From: VAZQ01 sp963785745
Lineage (GTDB): Bacteria; Pseudomonadota; Alphaproteobacteria; Rhizobiales; Xanthobacteraceae
NCBI GenBank assembly: GCA_963785745.1
Contig: CAWAWR010000022.1
Span: 124,001-188,000, forward strand
Length of the DNA: 64,000 bases
Direction of reading: 5' to 3'
Position 1 is the stretch's first letter; each line of letters begins with the position of its first letter. The notes below the pieces were generated by a model that was given only the letters and a program-made list of their open reading frames with translations, was not told where the DNA came from and ran no database searches. The position numbers and the translations under genes are program-made. Shown piece by piece: positions 50,460 through 60,680 of this stretch.

Positions 50460-51777
50460 CTACATCGGCGGCGTGCCGTTCGCATCGAGCACCGCGCCGG
50501 CCAGATAGAGCGATCCCGTAATCATCACCCGCGGCGGCGGATCGAGGCCGAGCTTGGCGGCGTGCACGAGTGCGCCTGCAATGTCGCCGCTCACCTGCGC
50601 CGGGATGCCGGCTGCACGCGCGAGCTCGGCGATCGCGTCAGGCGGGATGCTCTTTTGCTGATCGGGGATCGGCACGGCCACAAGCCGCCGCGCGAGCCCG
50701 GAAAAATTCTTCAGGAACGCGCCGGCATCCTTGCTCGCGAGCATGCCGACGATCAGCACCAGCGGACGCGACACCCGCTCCTCGAGATCGGCGAGCGCGT
50801 CGGCGACGGCGCGGCCGCCGTCGGCGTTGTGGCCGCCGTCGAGCCACAGCTCGCTGCCAGCGGGAAGCAGGCCGGGCAGCTTGCCCTGCGACAGCCGCTG
50901 CATGCGCGCCGGCCATTCCGCTTTCGCCACCGCTTCGAAAACCGCCGGACGCAGCGAGAACGACGGCAGCGCGCGCAGCGTCGCGATGGCGACGCCCGCA
51001 TTCTCGAACTGATGCCGCCCCGGCAGCCGCGGCGCCGGCAGGTCGAGCAGCCCGGCGTCGTCCTGATAGACCAGCCGGCCACGCTCCTCGGTGGCGGTCC
51101 AATTCTCGCCCGCGATCCTGATCGGCGCACGGGCGTGCGCCGCGGCGCGCTCGATCACCATGAGCGCCTCGCGCGGCTGCGCGGCCACGATAGCGGGAAC
51201 GTCGCGCTTGAAGATGCCGGCTTTCTCGGCGGCGATCTTCGCGATGCTGTCGCCGAGATAGTCAGCGTGGTCGAACGAGACCGGCGTGACCACCGTCGCC
51301 AGCGGCTCATCGACCACGTTGGTCGCATCGAGCCGGCCGCCGAGCCCGACTTCGAGCAGCAGCACATCCGCCGGATGCCTTGCAAACAGCAACAGCCCGG
51401 CCGCCGTGGTGATCTCGAACACGGTGATCGGCTCGCCGGCATTGGCGCGCTCGCATTCCTCGAACGCGGCCGCAAGCTCGTCGTCCGATACCAGCACGCC
51501 CTCGCCGACCCGGCCGAGCCGGAACCGCTCGTTGAAGCGCACGAGATGCGGCGAGGTATAGACATGCACGCGCAGTCCCGCCGCCTCGAGGATCGCGCGC
51601 ATGAACGCGATGGTCGAGCCCTTGCCGTTGGTGCCGGCAACGTGGATGACCGGCGGCAGCTTGCGCTCCGGATGTCCCGATTGCCGCCAACACCCGCCAC
51701 ATGCGATCGAGCGAGAGGTCGATCAGCTTGGGATGCAGCGCCAGCAGCCGCGTGACGATGGAATCGATGGAAGGCAT
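50460..51777 (-). CDS. folC: FolC, dihydrofolate/folylpolyglutamate synthase (one frameshift)
   Basis: A ~438-residue Mur-ligase-fold enzyme adding glutamate to (dihydro)folate. The first 30 or so residues (PSIDSIVTRLLALHPKLIDL, then SLDRMWRVLAAIG) are in one frame. An extra base near 51675 moves to the frame giving HPERKLPPVIHVAGTNGKGS (P-loop). The rest follows: LLEVGLGGRLDATNVVD, FDHADYLGDSIAKIAAEKAG and LWLDGGHNADGGRAVADAL. The gene is normally essential, so the indel is best read as a sequence error. It follows accD downstream on the same strand. Confidence 0.9.
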
Positions 51778-51818
51778 TGCGCGCAGTATACCGGATCACC
51801 AGCGCGCGCGGATGACGC

Positions 51819-52745
<927 letters not shown>

Positions 52746-52772
52746 GTCTTCATCCGCACAAGGTAAACGCGG

Positions 52773-53630
52773 CTATTGGTAGGGCCGCTCACCGATCACG
52801 CTCATCCGATAGCAAATCCGGCGGTACTTGTCCTTCTCATAGGACGTCGCCGTATGCATCAGGCCGCGATTATCCCAGATCACCAGATCCTTGGGACGCC
52901 ACTTGTGGGAGTAGATATTTTCCTTGGCGGTCACTTTTGCAAGGAGGCTCCGCAGCAAAGTCGTGAGCTCCGCCTCGCCCATGTTGAGCGGCTTGGACGC
53001 GCGTTCGGCGCTGAAATAGAGGAACTTGTCGCCGGAGATCGGGTGGGTCCGCACCAGCGGATGGATCACGTCCGGGAGCTTGTCGAATTCCGATTCGTCG
53101 ACCGGCTTGCCCTCTTTCGCGCGCACCTCGTTGAGCTTCGTGTGGCTCGCGACGATGCTCATCTTGCCGTAGGTCTCTTTCTCGGCCTGGGGCAGCGACT
53201 CGTAGAGCTCGCGCGTGCTGACGAATTGGGTGTCCGCGCCGACCGGCGGCGTCTCGATGCCGTAGAGGAACGTGTAGGCGGTGGGGCGCTCGAAATAGTA
53301 TTGATCGGTGTGCCAGAAGAAACCATCGTTCGGATTGCCGATCGGCTTTCCGTTCTCGACGACATTCGAGATGACATAGATTTCGTTCTGCTCGGGCAGC
53401 CAGTAGCGTTCGCGTGTCGACGGCTCGATTTCACCGAACAGTTTTGCGAACGCAACATATTGCGCCGGCGTCAGCTCCTGATCGCGCAGGCAGACGACGC
53501 CGTGCTTCGCGAGGATCTTCTGAAGCTCGCGCACATCCTCGGCGGTTGCCCGGCTCGCCTGCAGCGAATTGATTTCCGCGCCAAGATTGCCGCTGCTCAG
53601 CGGGCGGACGCCAAGGTCGATGTTCGGCAT
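52773..53630 (-). CDS. TauD/TfdA family Fe(II)/2-oxoglutarate dioxygenase
   Basis: A 285-residue dioxygenase. The facial triad is His/Asp in FFWHTDQYYF and His in RGLMHTATSYEKD, and the 2-oxoglutarate Arg is in YRRICYRMSV. Relatives hydroxylate taurine, phenoxyacids or sulfate esters. AAAGGACC lies before ATG 53630. It stands between accD and trpA, which are adjacent in many alphaproteobacteria, and diverges from a TctC gene, so it is an accessory insertion. The substrate is unknown. Confidence 0.87.
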   Translation of the reverse strand: MPNIDLGVRPLSSGNLGAEINSLQASRATAEDVRELQKILAKHGVVCLRDQELTPAQYVAFAKLFGEIEPSTRERYWLPEQNEIYVISNVVENGKPIGNPNDGFFWHTDQYYFERPTAYTFLYGIETPPVGADTQFVSTRELYESLPQAEKETYGKMSIVASHTKLNEVRAKEGKPVDESEFDKLPDVIHPLVRTHPISGDKFLYFSAERASKPLNMGEAELTTLLRSLLAKVTAKENIYSHKWRPKDLVIWDNRGLMHTATSYEKDKYRRICYRMSVIGERPYQ

Positions 53631-53816
53631 CGCCGGTCCTTTCTCCTGCAAAGATTTCCGCACGGCCAAATATTTCTTACACAGCCAGGTGCCTTCTGAC
53701 GCACAATAGCGGCTCAGCCCGCAGAGCGAAATAACATCGCCGTAACGGGAACGGCCTCGCGGATTGGTACGGTTGATGCATCGCGCAGCGTAGACTGGAC
53801 GAACGAAAGGACCGCC

Positions 53817-54875
53817 ATGCGCGTACGACGTGAGATGCATGCCAGGATTGCCGCCTTGTCATTCCTGTCGCTTTTCGTGCTCGCGGTTCCATCGGCGCGT
53901 GCACAGCCGGACCTCTACAAGGGCAAGACGATCCGCCTCATCGTCGGCCAGGCCGCCGGCGGCGGCTATGACACCTATGGCCGGCTGCTGGCGCCGTTCC
54001 TGACCCAGTTCCTGCCCGGACAGCCCGCCGTCACCGTTCAGAACATGCCGGGCGCCGGCAGCATCCTGATGGCCAACTACCTCTATTCCCAGGCGCCGCG
54101 CGACGGCACCGTCATCGCACTCGGCGGCGGCAGCATCGCGCCCGCGGCGCTGTTCGGCGCGACCGGGGCGCGCTTCGACTCACGCCGGTTCAGCTGGATC
54201 GGCAGCATGAACAGCGAGAAGGGCGTCGCGGTCGCGTGGCATTCCGCGCCGATCAAGAAGGCGCCGGATATCTTCGAGCGCGAGTTCGTGGTCGGCGGCG
54301 CCGGCGTGAATGCCGACAGCGTGATCTTCCCGAATGCCGTCAACCGCGTGCTCTCGACCCGCTTCAAGGTCGTCTCGGGCTATCAGGGCAGCGCCGAAAT
54401 GGTGCTCGCGATGGAGCGCGGCGAAGTGCAGGGCATCGGCAACTGGCACTACTCGTCGATCCTCGCCAATCGACCTGATTGGCTGCGGGAGAAGAAGATC
54501 AATCTCATCCTCCAGCTCGGCCTCGGACCGCATCCGCAGCTTCCCGACGTACCGACGGTGATGGATGTCGCCCGCAGCGACGAAGAACGCGACGTGCTGC
54601 GGATCGTGTTCGCCCAGCAATCGATCGGGCGGCCGGTGCTCGGTCCGCCTGGGATGGCGGAGGACGCGCTGGCGCTGCTGCGCAAGACCTTCGATACGAT
54701 CATGCGGGATCCGCAGTTCCTGGCGGAAGCCGACAAGCGCAAGATCGAGATCAACGAACCGATGCCAGGCGGCGACTCGGCGCAGGTCGTCGAGAAGCTC
54801 TACGCGGCGAACCCGGCGCTGATCAAGAAGGCGAGCACCGCGGTGCATCCGGGTGGCGCCAGCTCGCAGAACTGA
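53817..54875 (+). CDS. TctC-like periplasmic solute-binding protein (divergent subtype)
   Basis: A 352-residue exported protein. AAAGGACCGCC precedes ATG 53817, with a signal peptide AALSFLSLFVLAVPSARA. It has TIRLIVGQAAGGGYDTYGRL, VTVQNMPGAGSILMANYLYS, FVVGGAGVNADSVIFPNAVN and VSGYQGSAEMVLAMERGEVQG. The Bug blocks are recognisable but diverged: QAAGGGYD replaces PFxPGGxxD, and GYQGSAE replaces VPYRG. It is divergent from the TauD-like dioxygenase and convergent on trpA with a 6-bp gap. Confidence 0.85.
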   Translation: MRVRREMHARIAALSFLSLFVLAVPSARAQPDLYKGKTIRLIVGQAAGGGYDTYGRLLAPFLTQFLPGQPAVTVQNMPGAGSILMANYLYSQAPRDGTVIALGGGSIAPAALFGATGARFDSRRFSWIGSMNSEKGVAVAWHSAPIKKAPDIFEREFVVGGAGVNADSVIFPNAVNRVLSTRFKVVSGYQGSAEMVLAMERGEVQGIGNWHYSSILANRPDWLREKKINLILQLGLGPHPQLPDVPTVMDVARSDEERDVLRIVFAQQSIGRPVLGPPGMAEDALALLRKTFDTIMRDPQFLAEADKRKIEINEPMPGGDSAQVVEKLYAANPALIKKASTAVHPGGASSQN

Positions 54876-54881
54876 GTTGGA

Positions 54882-55715
54882 CTAGGCACGCTTGGCCGCA
54901 CGGACGCCGGCCGCGAGGCTCGCGACCAGCTTGGTGACGGCGCTCACGGAATCCTTGCCGGCCTTGCCGTTCGCATCGAGGGTTGCCCGCAACGCGTCGA
55001 TCAGCGCGGAGCCCACCACCACGCCGTCGGCGCCCTGTGCAATCGTCTTCGCCTGCTCGGCGGTCTTCACGCCGAAGCCGACGGCAACCGGCAGCTTGGT
55101 GTGGCGCTTGATCCGGGCGACGGCGCCCGCGACCGCGGAATTGTCTGGCGCCGCCATGCCGGTGATGCCGGTGATCGAGACGTAGTAGACGAAGCCCGAC
55201 GTGTTCATCAGCACCGCGGGAAGGCGCTTGTCATCGGTGGTCGGCGTCGCCAGCCGGATGAAGTTGAGCCCGGCCTTCAGCGCCGGCAGGCACAGCTCTT
55301 CATCCTCCTCGGGCGGCAGATCGACGACAATGAGCCCGTCGATGCCGGCGGCCTTGGCGTCGGCGAGGAATTTGTCGACGCCGTAGATGTAGATCGGGTT
55401 GTAGTAGCCCATCAGCACGATCGGCGTCGCATCGTCCTCCTTGCGGAAGGTGCGGACCATGGCGAGCGTCTTCTTCATGTCCTGCCCGGCCTTGAGCGCG
55501 CGCTGCGACGACGCCTGGATCGCGGGTCCGTCCGCCATCGGATCGGTGAACGGCATGCCGAGCTCGATCACGTCGGCGCCGGCGGCGGGCAACGCCTTGA
55601 GGATCGCAAGCGAGGTCTCGGTGTCGGGATCGCCGGCGGTCAGGAACGTCACCAGCGCCGCGCGGCTCTGGCGTTTCAGGTCGGCAAATCGGCTGTCGAT
55701 GCGGGTGTTGGACAC
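54882..55715 (-). CDS. trpA: Tryptophan synthase alpha chain
   Basis: A 277-residue TIM barrel that cleaves indole-3-glycerol phosphate. It has FADLKRQSRAALVTFLTAGD, VIELGMPFTDPMADGPAIQ (catalytic Glu and Asp region), VLMGYYNPIYIYGVDKF, VDLPPEEDEEL, VYYVSITGITGM and VGFGVKTAEQAKTIAQGADG. GTG 55715 is preferred, with GGGGGAG upstream; TTG 55745 is possible. It is separated from trpB by a small membrane protein and a glycosyltransferase, although trpB-trpA are usually adjacent. Confidence 0.95.
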   Translation of the reverse strand: MSNTRIDSRFADLKRQSRAALVTFLTAGDPDTETSLAILKALPAAGADVIELGMPFTDPMADGPAIQASSQRALKAGQDMKKTLAMVRTFRKEDDATPIVLMGYYNPIYIYGVDKFLADAKAAGIDGLIVVDLPPEEDEELCLPALKAGLNFIRLATPTTDDKRLPAVLMNTSGFVYYVSITGITGMAAPDNSAVAGAVARIKRHTKLPVAVGFGVKTAEQAKTIAQGADGVVVGSALIDALRATLDANGKAGKDSVSAVTKLVASLAAGVRAAKRA

Positions 55716-55741
55716 TTGGTTGAAATTCTCCCCCTTCGATC

Positions 55742-55954
55742 TCAATCCCGCCGGTTCCGCTCACGCATCGCCGCGAGCCGCACATTGGCCACGCCGACGA
55801 TCAGCACGGCGACGGCCGTGATCACGTTGAACCAGTCCCTGCCGGTCAGCAACGGCCCCGGCATCATGACTTTGATGCGCAGGAAGTACGCGATATAGGC
55901 CGCCGAAACGGTGACCAGCACCCATCCGGTGATCTTTTGCCGGTTGTACAACAC
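55742..55954 (-). CDS. Small two-helix membrane protein, hypothetical
   Basis: A 70-residue protein with two hydrophobic helices (ITGWVLVTVSAAYIAYFLRI; WFNVITAVAVLIVGVANVRL) and a basic tail (AMRERNRRD). It sits between the glycosyltransferase gene (10 bp upstream) and trpA (26 bp downstream) and is probably co-transcribed with both. I do not recognise it. Confidence 0.55.
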   Translation of the reverse strand: MLYNRQKITGWVLVTVSAAYIAYFLRIKVMMPGPLLTGRDWFNVITAVAVLIVGVANVRLAAMRERNRRD

Positions 55955-55964
55955 GCCTCGCTCC

Positions 55965-56795
55965 CTAGCTGTCGCGCGCGGCTGAAACGCCGTCGGTGGC
56001 CGCCTTGGGCGACGGCGCGACGGCCTGGCGCGCCCGCACCAGACGGCTCGCCTTGAGATACTTCAGATACGTGTAGCGGTACGCGAAATGCCCGAGCGTC
56101 AGGCCCAGGCGGCCGTCCCGCCAGCCGCCACGCCGGCCATACCACTTCATGAATGCAAACGGCCCGCGCGTGAGCGCCTGCAAGGTCAACAGCCACGGTG
56201 CGCCGCCACGGTCCGCGATATCCGCCGCCGCCAAGTCGGTATAGAGCTGCAACTTTTGCTCCAACTCGACGAGATCGGCCACGGCCCGGTGCTCGATGGT
56301 CGCATCGACAAGCGCACCGTCGCGGAGTCCGACCGCGAGCTCATGCACGCGGTGGGTCGGCGCATAGCTTGTAAGACTGCGGCGGACCAGCCGGATCTGA
56401 TAGTCCGGCGAGATCGACGGATAGAAGGTATGGACCATCTGGCCGCAAATGAAGGTCTCGCGCCGGATCAGATAGCACTCCCGGTCGAGGCCGCGCTCCT
56501 TCATCGCCAGCAAGGTCTCGACCAGCGCATCGCTCATGATCTCGTCGCTGTCGGGAAACAGCACGTAGTCGTGCCTGCACAGCGACAACGCCCAATTGCG
56601 CTGCTCGCCAAAATCCGTGAACGGCCGCGTCTCGACGCGGCATCCGGCGGCACGCGCGATCGCGACGGTCTGGTCGGTGCTGCCGGAATCCGCAACGATG
56701 ACCTCGTCCGCGACGCGCTTGAGCTGCGTCAGCACGCGCGCGAGGTAGCGGGCGCTGTTGTATGTCAACACATAGGATGACAGGGGCGTCGCCAT
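55965..56795 (-). CDS. Family 2 glycosyltransferase (WaaE/KdtX-like)
   Basis: A 276-residue GT-A enzyme. It reads SSYVLTYNSARYLARVLTQL, EVIVADSGSTDQTVAIARAA (nucleotide-sugar Asp), FGEQRNWAL, YVLFPDSDEIMSDALVETLL (DxD-type metal site) and RVHELAVGL. The match to lipopolysaccharide-core GT2 enzymes of the WaaE type is by motif. It is inserted between trpB and trpA, 5 bp after the trpB stop, so it is likely transcribed with trpFB. Confidence 0.85.
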   Translation of the reverse strand: MATPLSSYVLTYNSARYLARVLTQLKRVADEVIVADSGSTDQTVAIARAAGCRVETRPFTDFGEQRNWALSLCRHDYVLFPDSDEIMSDALVETLLAMKERGLDRECYLIRRETFICGQMVHTFYPSISPDYQIRLVRRSLTSYAPTHRVHELAVGLRDGALVDATIEHRAVADLVELEQKLQLYTDLAAADIADRGGAPWLLTLQALTRGPFAFMKWYGRRGGWRDGRLGLTLGHFAYRYTYLKYLKASRLVRARQAVAPSPKAATDGVSAARDS

Positions 56796-56800
56796 CGCGC

Positions 56801-58021
56801 CTAGATTCTTGAACCGAGATGCTCCGCCACCGAGGCAAGATCCTTGTCGCCGCGGCCGGACAGGTTCAGCACCATCAGGTGATCCTTCGGCTTCTTCGGC
56901 GCGAGATCGATCACGCGCGCGAGCGCATGCGCCGGCTCCAGCGCCGGGATGATGCCTTCGAGCTTGCAGCAGAGCTGGAACGCGGACAGCGCTTCCGCGT
57001 CGGTCGCGGACAGGAACGTCACGCGGCCGATGTCGTTCAGCCAGGCGTGCTCAGGGCCGATGCCGGGATAGTCGAGGCCGGCGGAGATCGAATGCGCCTC
57101 GTTGATCTGGCCGTCCTGGTTCATCAGGAGATACGTGCGATTGCCATGCAGCACGCCCGGCCGCCCGCCCGCGACCGATGCCGCGTGCATGCCGGAGTTG
57201 AGCCCGTGGCCGGCGGCCTCGACGCCGTAGATCTCGATATCCTTGTCGTCGAGGAAGGGATGGAACAGGCCCATGGCATTGGAGCCGCCGCCGATACAGG
57301 CGATCAGCGAATTGGGCAGCCGGCCTTCGAGCGCGTGCATCTGCTCACGCGTCTCGTTTCCGATCACGCACTGGAAATCGCGCACCATCATCGGATAGGG
57401 ATGCGGCCCGGCGACCGTGCCGATGCAATAGAACGTGTTGGCGACGTTGGTGACCCAGTCGCGCAACGCCTCGTTCATGGCGTCCTTGAGCGTCTTCGAG
57501 CCGGACTCGACCGGAACCACCTTGGCGCCGAGCGCCTTCATGCGCAGCACGTTCGGCTGCTGCCGCGCGACGTCGACCGAGCCCATGTAGACGATGCATT
57601 CCAGCCCGAACTTCGCGCACATGGTGGCGGTGGCGACGCCGTGCATGCCGGCGCCGGTCTCCGCGATGATGCGCGGCTTGCCCATGCGCTTCGCCAGCAT
57701 GATCTGGCCGAGCACGTTGTTGACCTTGTGGGCGCCGGTGTGGTTGAGGTCCTCGCGTTTGAAGTAGATCTTCGCGCCACCGAGATGCGCGGTCATGCGC
57801 TCGGCGAGATAGAGCGGTGACGGCCGGCCGACGTAATGCGTGAGATGCCCGTCCATCTCGCGCTTGAAGGCGGGATCGGCCTTGGCCGCGTTGTAAGCTT
57901 TCTCGAGATCGAGAATGAGCGGCATCAGCGTCTCGGCGACGAACCGGCCGCCGTAGATGCCGAAGTGGCCGCGGTCGTCGGGCCCGGTACGGAACGAGTT
58001 GGGCTGCCGCTGGACGGTCAT
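56801..58021 (-). CDS. trpB: Tryptophan synthase beta chain
   Basis: A 406-residue PLP enzyme making tryptophan from indole and serine. It has GRPSPLYLAERMTAHLGGAK, EDLNHTGAHKVNNVLGQIML (PLP Lys), ETGAGMHGVATATMCAKFG, IACIGGGSNAMGLFHPF (phosphate loop) and GLDYPGIGPEHAWL. Its ATG overlaps the trpF stop (ATGA), so translation is coupled. Confidence 0.98.
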   Translation of the reverse strand: MTVQRQPNSFRTGPDDRGHFGIYGGRFVAETLMPLILDLEKAYNAAKADPAFKREMDGHLTHYVGRPSPLYLAERMTAHLGGAKIYFKREDLNHTGAHKVNNVLGQIMLAKRMGKPRIIAETGAGMHGVATATMCAKFGLECIVYMGSVDVARQQPNVLRMKALGAKVVPVESGSKTLKDAMNEALRDWVTNVANTFYCIGTVAGPHPYPMMVRDFQCVIGNETREQMHALEGRLPNSLIACIGGGSNAMGLFHPFLDDKDIEIYGVEAAGHGLNSGMHAASVAGGRPGVLHGNRTYLLMNQDGQINEAHSISAGLDYPGIGPEHAWLNDIGRVTFLSATDAEALSAFQLCCKLEGIIPALEPAHALARVIDLAPKKPKDHLMVLNLSGRGDKDLASVAEHLGSRI

Positions 58022-58692
58022 GCGCCGCTCGCGGCTTTCCGCTCGCCGTCGCCGGTCGCCTGGCGGACGGCGCGGACGAACGCACGGATCTTGTCGGGAT
58101 CCTTGACGCCGGGCGCTCGCTCGACGCCGGACGACACGTCGACCGCCGGCGCGCCGGTGATGCGCAACGCCTCGGCCACGTTCGATGCATCGAGCCCGCC
58201 CGACAGCATGAACGGCACGCGGTTGATGCCCGCGAGCAGCGTCCAGTCGAAGCTCTTGCCGAGCCCGCCGGGCCTGGTGGCGCCGCGCGGGGCGCGCGCA
58301 TCGAACAGCAGCCGGTCCGTGACATCGGCGAACAGCCGGATCGGCGAGAGGTCCGAGCGTGTCTCGATCGGCAACGCCTTGATCACAGGCAACCCGAAGC
58401 GGGTCCGCACCACGACGACGCGCTCGGGCGACTCGCGGCCGTGCAGCTGCAGCATGTCGGGTTTGAGCGCATCGATGGTGGCCGCCAGGAAATCGTCGTC
58501 GGCATCGACCGACAGCGCGACCTTGCGTGCGCGGCCGCGCACGCGGGCGCCGAGCGCTCGCGCGGCCTCGAAGCCGATATGCCGGGGCGACGGCGGAAAG
58601 AACACGAATCCGACGAGGTCGGCGCCGGCGTCGAGCGCGACGTCGACCGCGTCAGGCGTCATCAGGCCGCAAATCTTGATCTCTACGGGCAT
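58018..58692 (-). CDS. trpF: Phosphoribosylanthranilate isomerase
   Basis: A 224-residue TIM barrel catalysing the Amadori rearrangement of PRA to CdRP. It has VEIKICGLMTPDAVDVALDA (active-site Cys), VGFVFFPPSPRHIGFEAARA, LQLHGRESPERV and LSGGLDASNVAEALRITGAP, with VDVSSGVERAPGVKDPDKIR near the end. It is the first trp gene of the local trpF-trpB-(GT2)-(small)-trpA run. Confidence 0.97.
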   Translation of the reverse strand: MPVEIKICGLMTPDAVDVALDAGADLVGFVFFPPSPRHIGFEAARALGARVRGRARKVALSVDADDDFLAATIDALKPDMLQLHGRESPERVVVVRTRFGLPVIKALPIETRSDLSPIRLFADVTDRLLFDARAPRGATRPGGLGKSFDWTLLAGINRVPFMLSGGLDASNVAEALRITGAPAVDVSSGVERAPGVKDPDKIRAFVRAVRQATGDGERKAASGA

Positions 58693-58775
58693 TTTTGGGG
58701 CTCTCTCGCCGCGGTTCTAGCGCGGCCTGAGGTCTTTGTCTTGCCTGTCAGTTCGTTGATCCGGCGGGCAAATCC

Positions 58776-59150
58776 TCATCCTGCCGGCGGCGGGATGCTG
58801 AGCCGCGGCGCATGATCAATCGCCGCCGGCGACCCGGGAGGCACAACGGTATCCCGCCGCTTGAGCTGGTCGTTCTCTGCACGCAGGTGATGCGCCTGGG
58901 TTTCCGCCCGCCGGGCCCGCCAGCGCCACTTGCCCTGCCGCATCCAGGCCGCGACGCCGCCCACGATCACGCCGGCGATGACCAGCGCCAGGATGAGGAC
59001 ATAGAGCGGCACTGCCACCGAGAAGGCGGGGTCTACCCGGTCGAACGGGTCGAAGGAGACGGTGACGGTCTGCCGGTTGGCGACCGCAAACGAGACGATG
59101 ACGATCGCCAGGGGGATCAGGATCAGCGCTCTGACGATCTTCTGGATCAT
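58776..59150 (-). CDS. LapA/DUF1049 family inner-membrane protein
   Basis: A 124-residue protein with two membrane helices (ALILIPLAIVIVSFAVANRQ; PLYVLILALVIAGVIVGGVA), a basic segment (RQGKWRWRARRAETQ) and a short coiled tail. It matches the LapA (lipopolysaccharide assembly A) domain, and relatives are known beside ihfB. It helps LPS assembly or envelope homeostasis in E. coli; here the role is inferred from family. Confidence 0.8.
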   Translation of the reverse strand: MIQKIVRALILIPLAIVIVSFAVANRQTVTVSFDPFDRVDPAFSVAVPLYVLILALVIAGVIVGGVAAWMRQGKWRWRARRAETQAHHLRAENDQLKRRDTVVPPGSPAAIDHAPRLSIPPPAG

Positions 59151-59210
59151 GCTGCTTTGTTCGCGACACGATCTCGTCCGGACGCGGTGCCCGCGTTTCG
59201 GGATCGTGCC

Positions 59211-59498
59211 TTATGTCGCCGAGCGATTAAGCCGCTCGCGCATTTCCTTGCCGGTCTTGAAGAATGGCACCGCCTTCTTGCCGACCGAAACATGAGCGCC
59301 GGTGCGCGGATTGCGTCCGGTGCGGGCCGGCCGGTTCTTGACCGAGAACGCCCCGAAACCGCGCAACTCGACGCGGTCGCCACGCGCCATGGCGGCAATG
59401 ATCTCGCCGAGAATCGCGTTGACGATGTTCTCGACGTCGCGCTGATAGAGATGCGGGTTCTGTGACGCAATGCGTTGCACAAGTTCGGACTTGATCAT
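59211..59498 (-). CDS. ihfB: Integration host factor subunit beta
   Basis: A 95-residue HU/IHF-fold DNA-bending protein. It has SELVQRIASQNPHLYQRDVE, RVELRGFGAFSVKNRPARTG, RNPRTGAHVSV (Pro of the DNA-intercalating arm) and VPFFKTGKEMRERLN. Placement between sppA and lapA matches ihfB rather than HU. It acts with IhfA in the nucleoid. Confidence 0.95.
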   Translation of the reverse strand: MIKSELVQRIASQNPHLYQRDVENIVNAILGEIIAAMARGDRVELRGFGAFSVKNRPARTGRNPRTGAHVSVGKKAVPFFKTGKEMRERLNRSAT

Positions 59499-59538
59499 CG
59501 GATGCCGTCCCCCCTCCGCCCCGCCACACCAGGTTCGC

Positions 59539-60525
59539 CTAGTTGGCAGCCGGAGGGTGCCAAAGCGCCAGTAGACCGTCAAGGTTGAGCCGCTCCATGG
59601 CCTGGACCGCGCCCAACTCCTCGAAGCGGCGGGCAATCGAGCCAAGTCCGACGCCATCGAGCAGGCTGATCGCGGCGGTGTGCAGGAACGGCAGGTCGCC
59701 GAATCGATCGCGCAACCGGAAGTCGCGGACCGGAGTTTGCGGGTCGATATTCTTCTCTTTCGCCAGCCAGGCGATCGCGGCCCGCTCGTTGCCGAGTTCG
59801 TCCACAAGCTTGAGCGCAAGGCCCTGGCGGCCGGTAAACACACGTCCGTCGGACACTTTCGCCAGCGCGGCGGCATCGAGATTGCGCCGCTTCTGCACCA
59901 GGTCTTTGAACCAGGCGTAGGAGTCCATCACGATCTCCTCGACGGCCTTGCGCGCCTCGTCGCTGGTCGGCTCGAAGCCCGAGGGCGCGGCCTTGAGCGG
60001 CGACGACTTGATCGCCTCGACCTGGACGCCGATGGTTTTCAGAAGATCGGAAACATTCGGATACTGGAACAGCACGCCGATCGAGCCGACCAGCGCGGTC
60101 TCGCCCGCGACGATGTGGTCGGCGCCGAGTGCCGCGATGTAGCCGCCGGAGGCGGCAAGCCCGTCCACCACGACGACCGTCGGCTTGGCTTCGCGCAGCC
60201 GCATCAGCGAGTTGTAGAGCTCTTCCGAGCCCGACGTCGTGCCGCCCGGACTGTTGATGTGCACGATCACCGCCTTGGCCTGCGACTTCGCCAGGCGCTC
60301 GAACGCCTCGACGCGTTGCCGGTCGCTGCGGATCAATCCGGTAAGCGTGACGCGCGCGATGGCGCCGCCGCTGACACCGGTCAGCACCCCGGTGCCGGGC
60401 GCGCGCAACGCCACGCCGACAGCGGCCACGGCGATGATCGCCAGCAGCACGGCGAAGACTCGCCACACGGTAAGTTTGCGCCGCATCCGGCGTCGATCGA
60501 CAATGGTATCAGCATCGAGCGACAT
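59539..60525 (-). CDS. sppA: Signal peptide peptidase SppA (short form)
   Basis: A 328-residue membrane protease with one N-terminal helix (VWRVFAVLLAIIAVAAVGVA). It has VIVHINSPGGTTSGSEELYN, VVVDGLAASGGYIAALGADH (nucleophile Ser) and VQVEAIKSSPLKAAPSGFEP (general-base Lys region). It degrades cleaved signal peptides in the membrane. It has a single protease domain, unlike the duplicated E. coli form. GGGAG precedes ATG 60525. Confidence 0.93.
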   Translation of the reverse strand: MSLDADTIVDRRRMRRKLTVWRVFAVLLAIIAVAAVGVALRAPGTGVLTGVSGGAIARVTLTGLIRSDRQRVEAFERLAKSQAKAVIVHINSPGGTTSGSEELYNSLMRLREAKPTVVVVDGLAASGGYIAALGADHIVAGETALVGSIGVLFQYPNVSDLLKTIGVQVEAIKSSPLKAAPSGFEPTSDEARKAVEEIVMDSYAWFKDLVQKRRNLDAAALAKVSDGRVFTGRQGLALKLVDELGNERAAIAWLAKEKNIDPQTPVRDFRLRDRFGDLPFLHTAAISLLDGVGLGSIARRFEELGAVQAMERLNLDGLLALWHPPAAN

Positions 60526-60680
60526 GATTCGTCTCCCTCGACGATTGGGCGACGACACTGCCGCCGGCCGTCATCCTGGTCAATGGCCGCAGCAAACAGA
60601 CGCAATTGTGGCAAACGGCGCCCTAACGACGCCGTTGCTCACACTCTCATCAAATTGTCACCAGCACGCCTGGATGGCTA

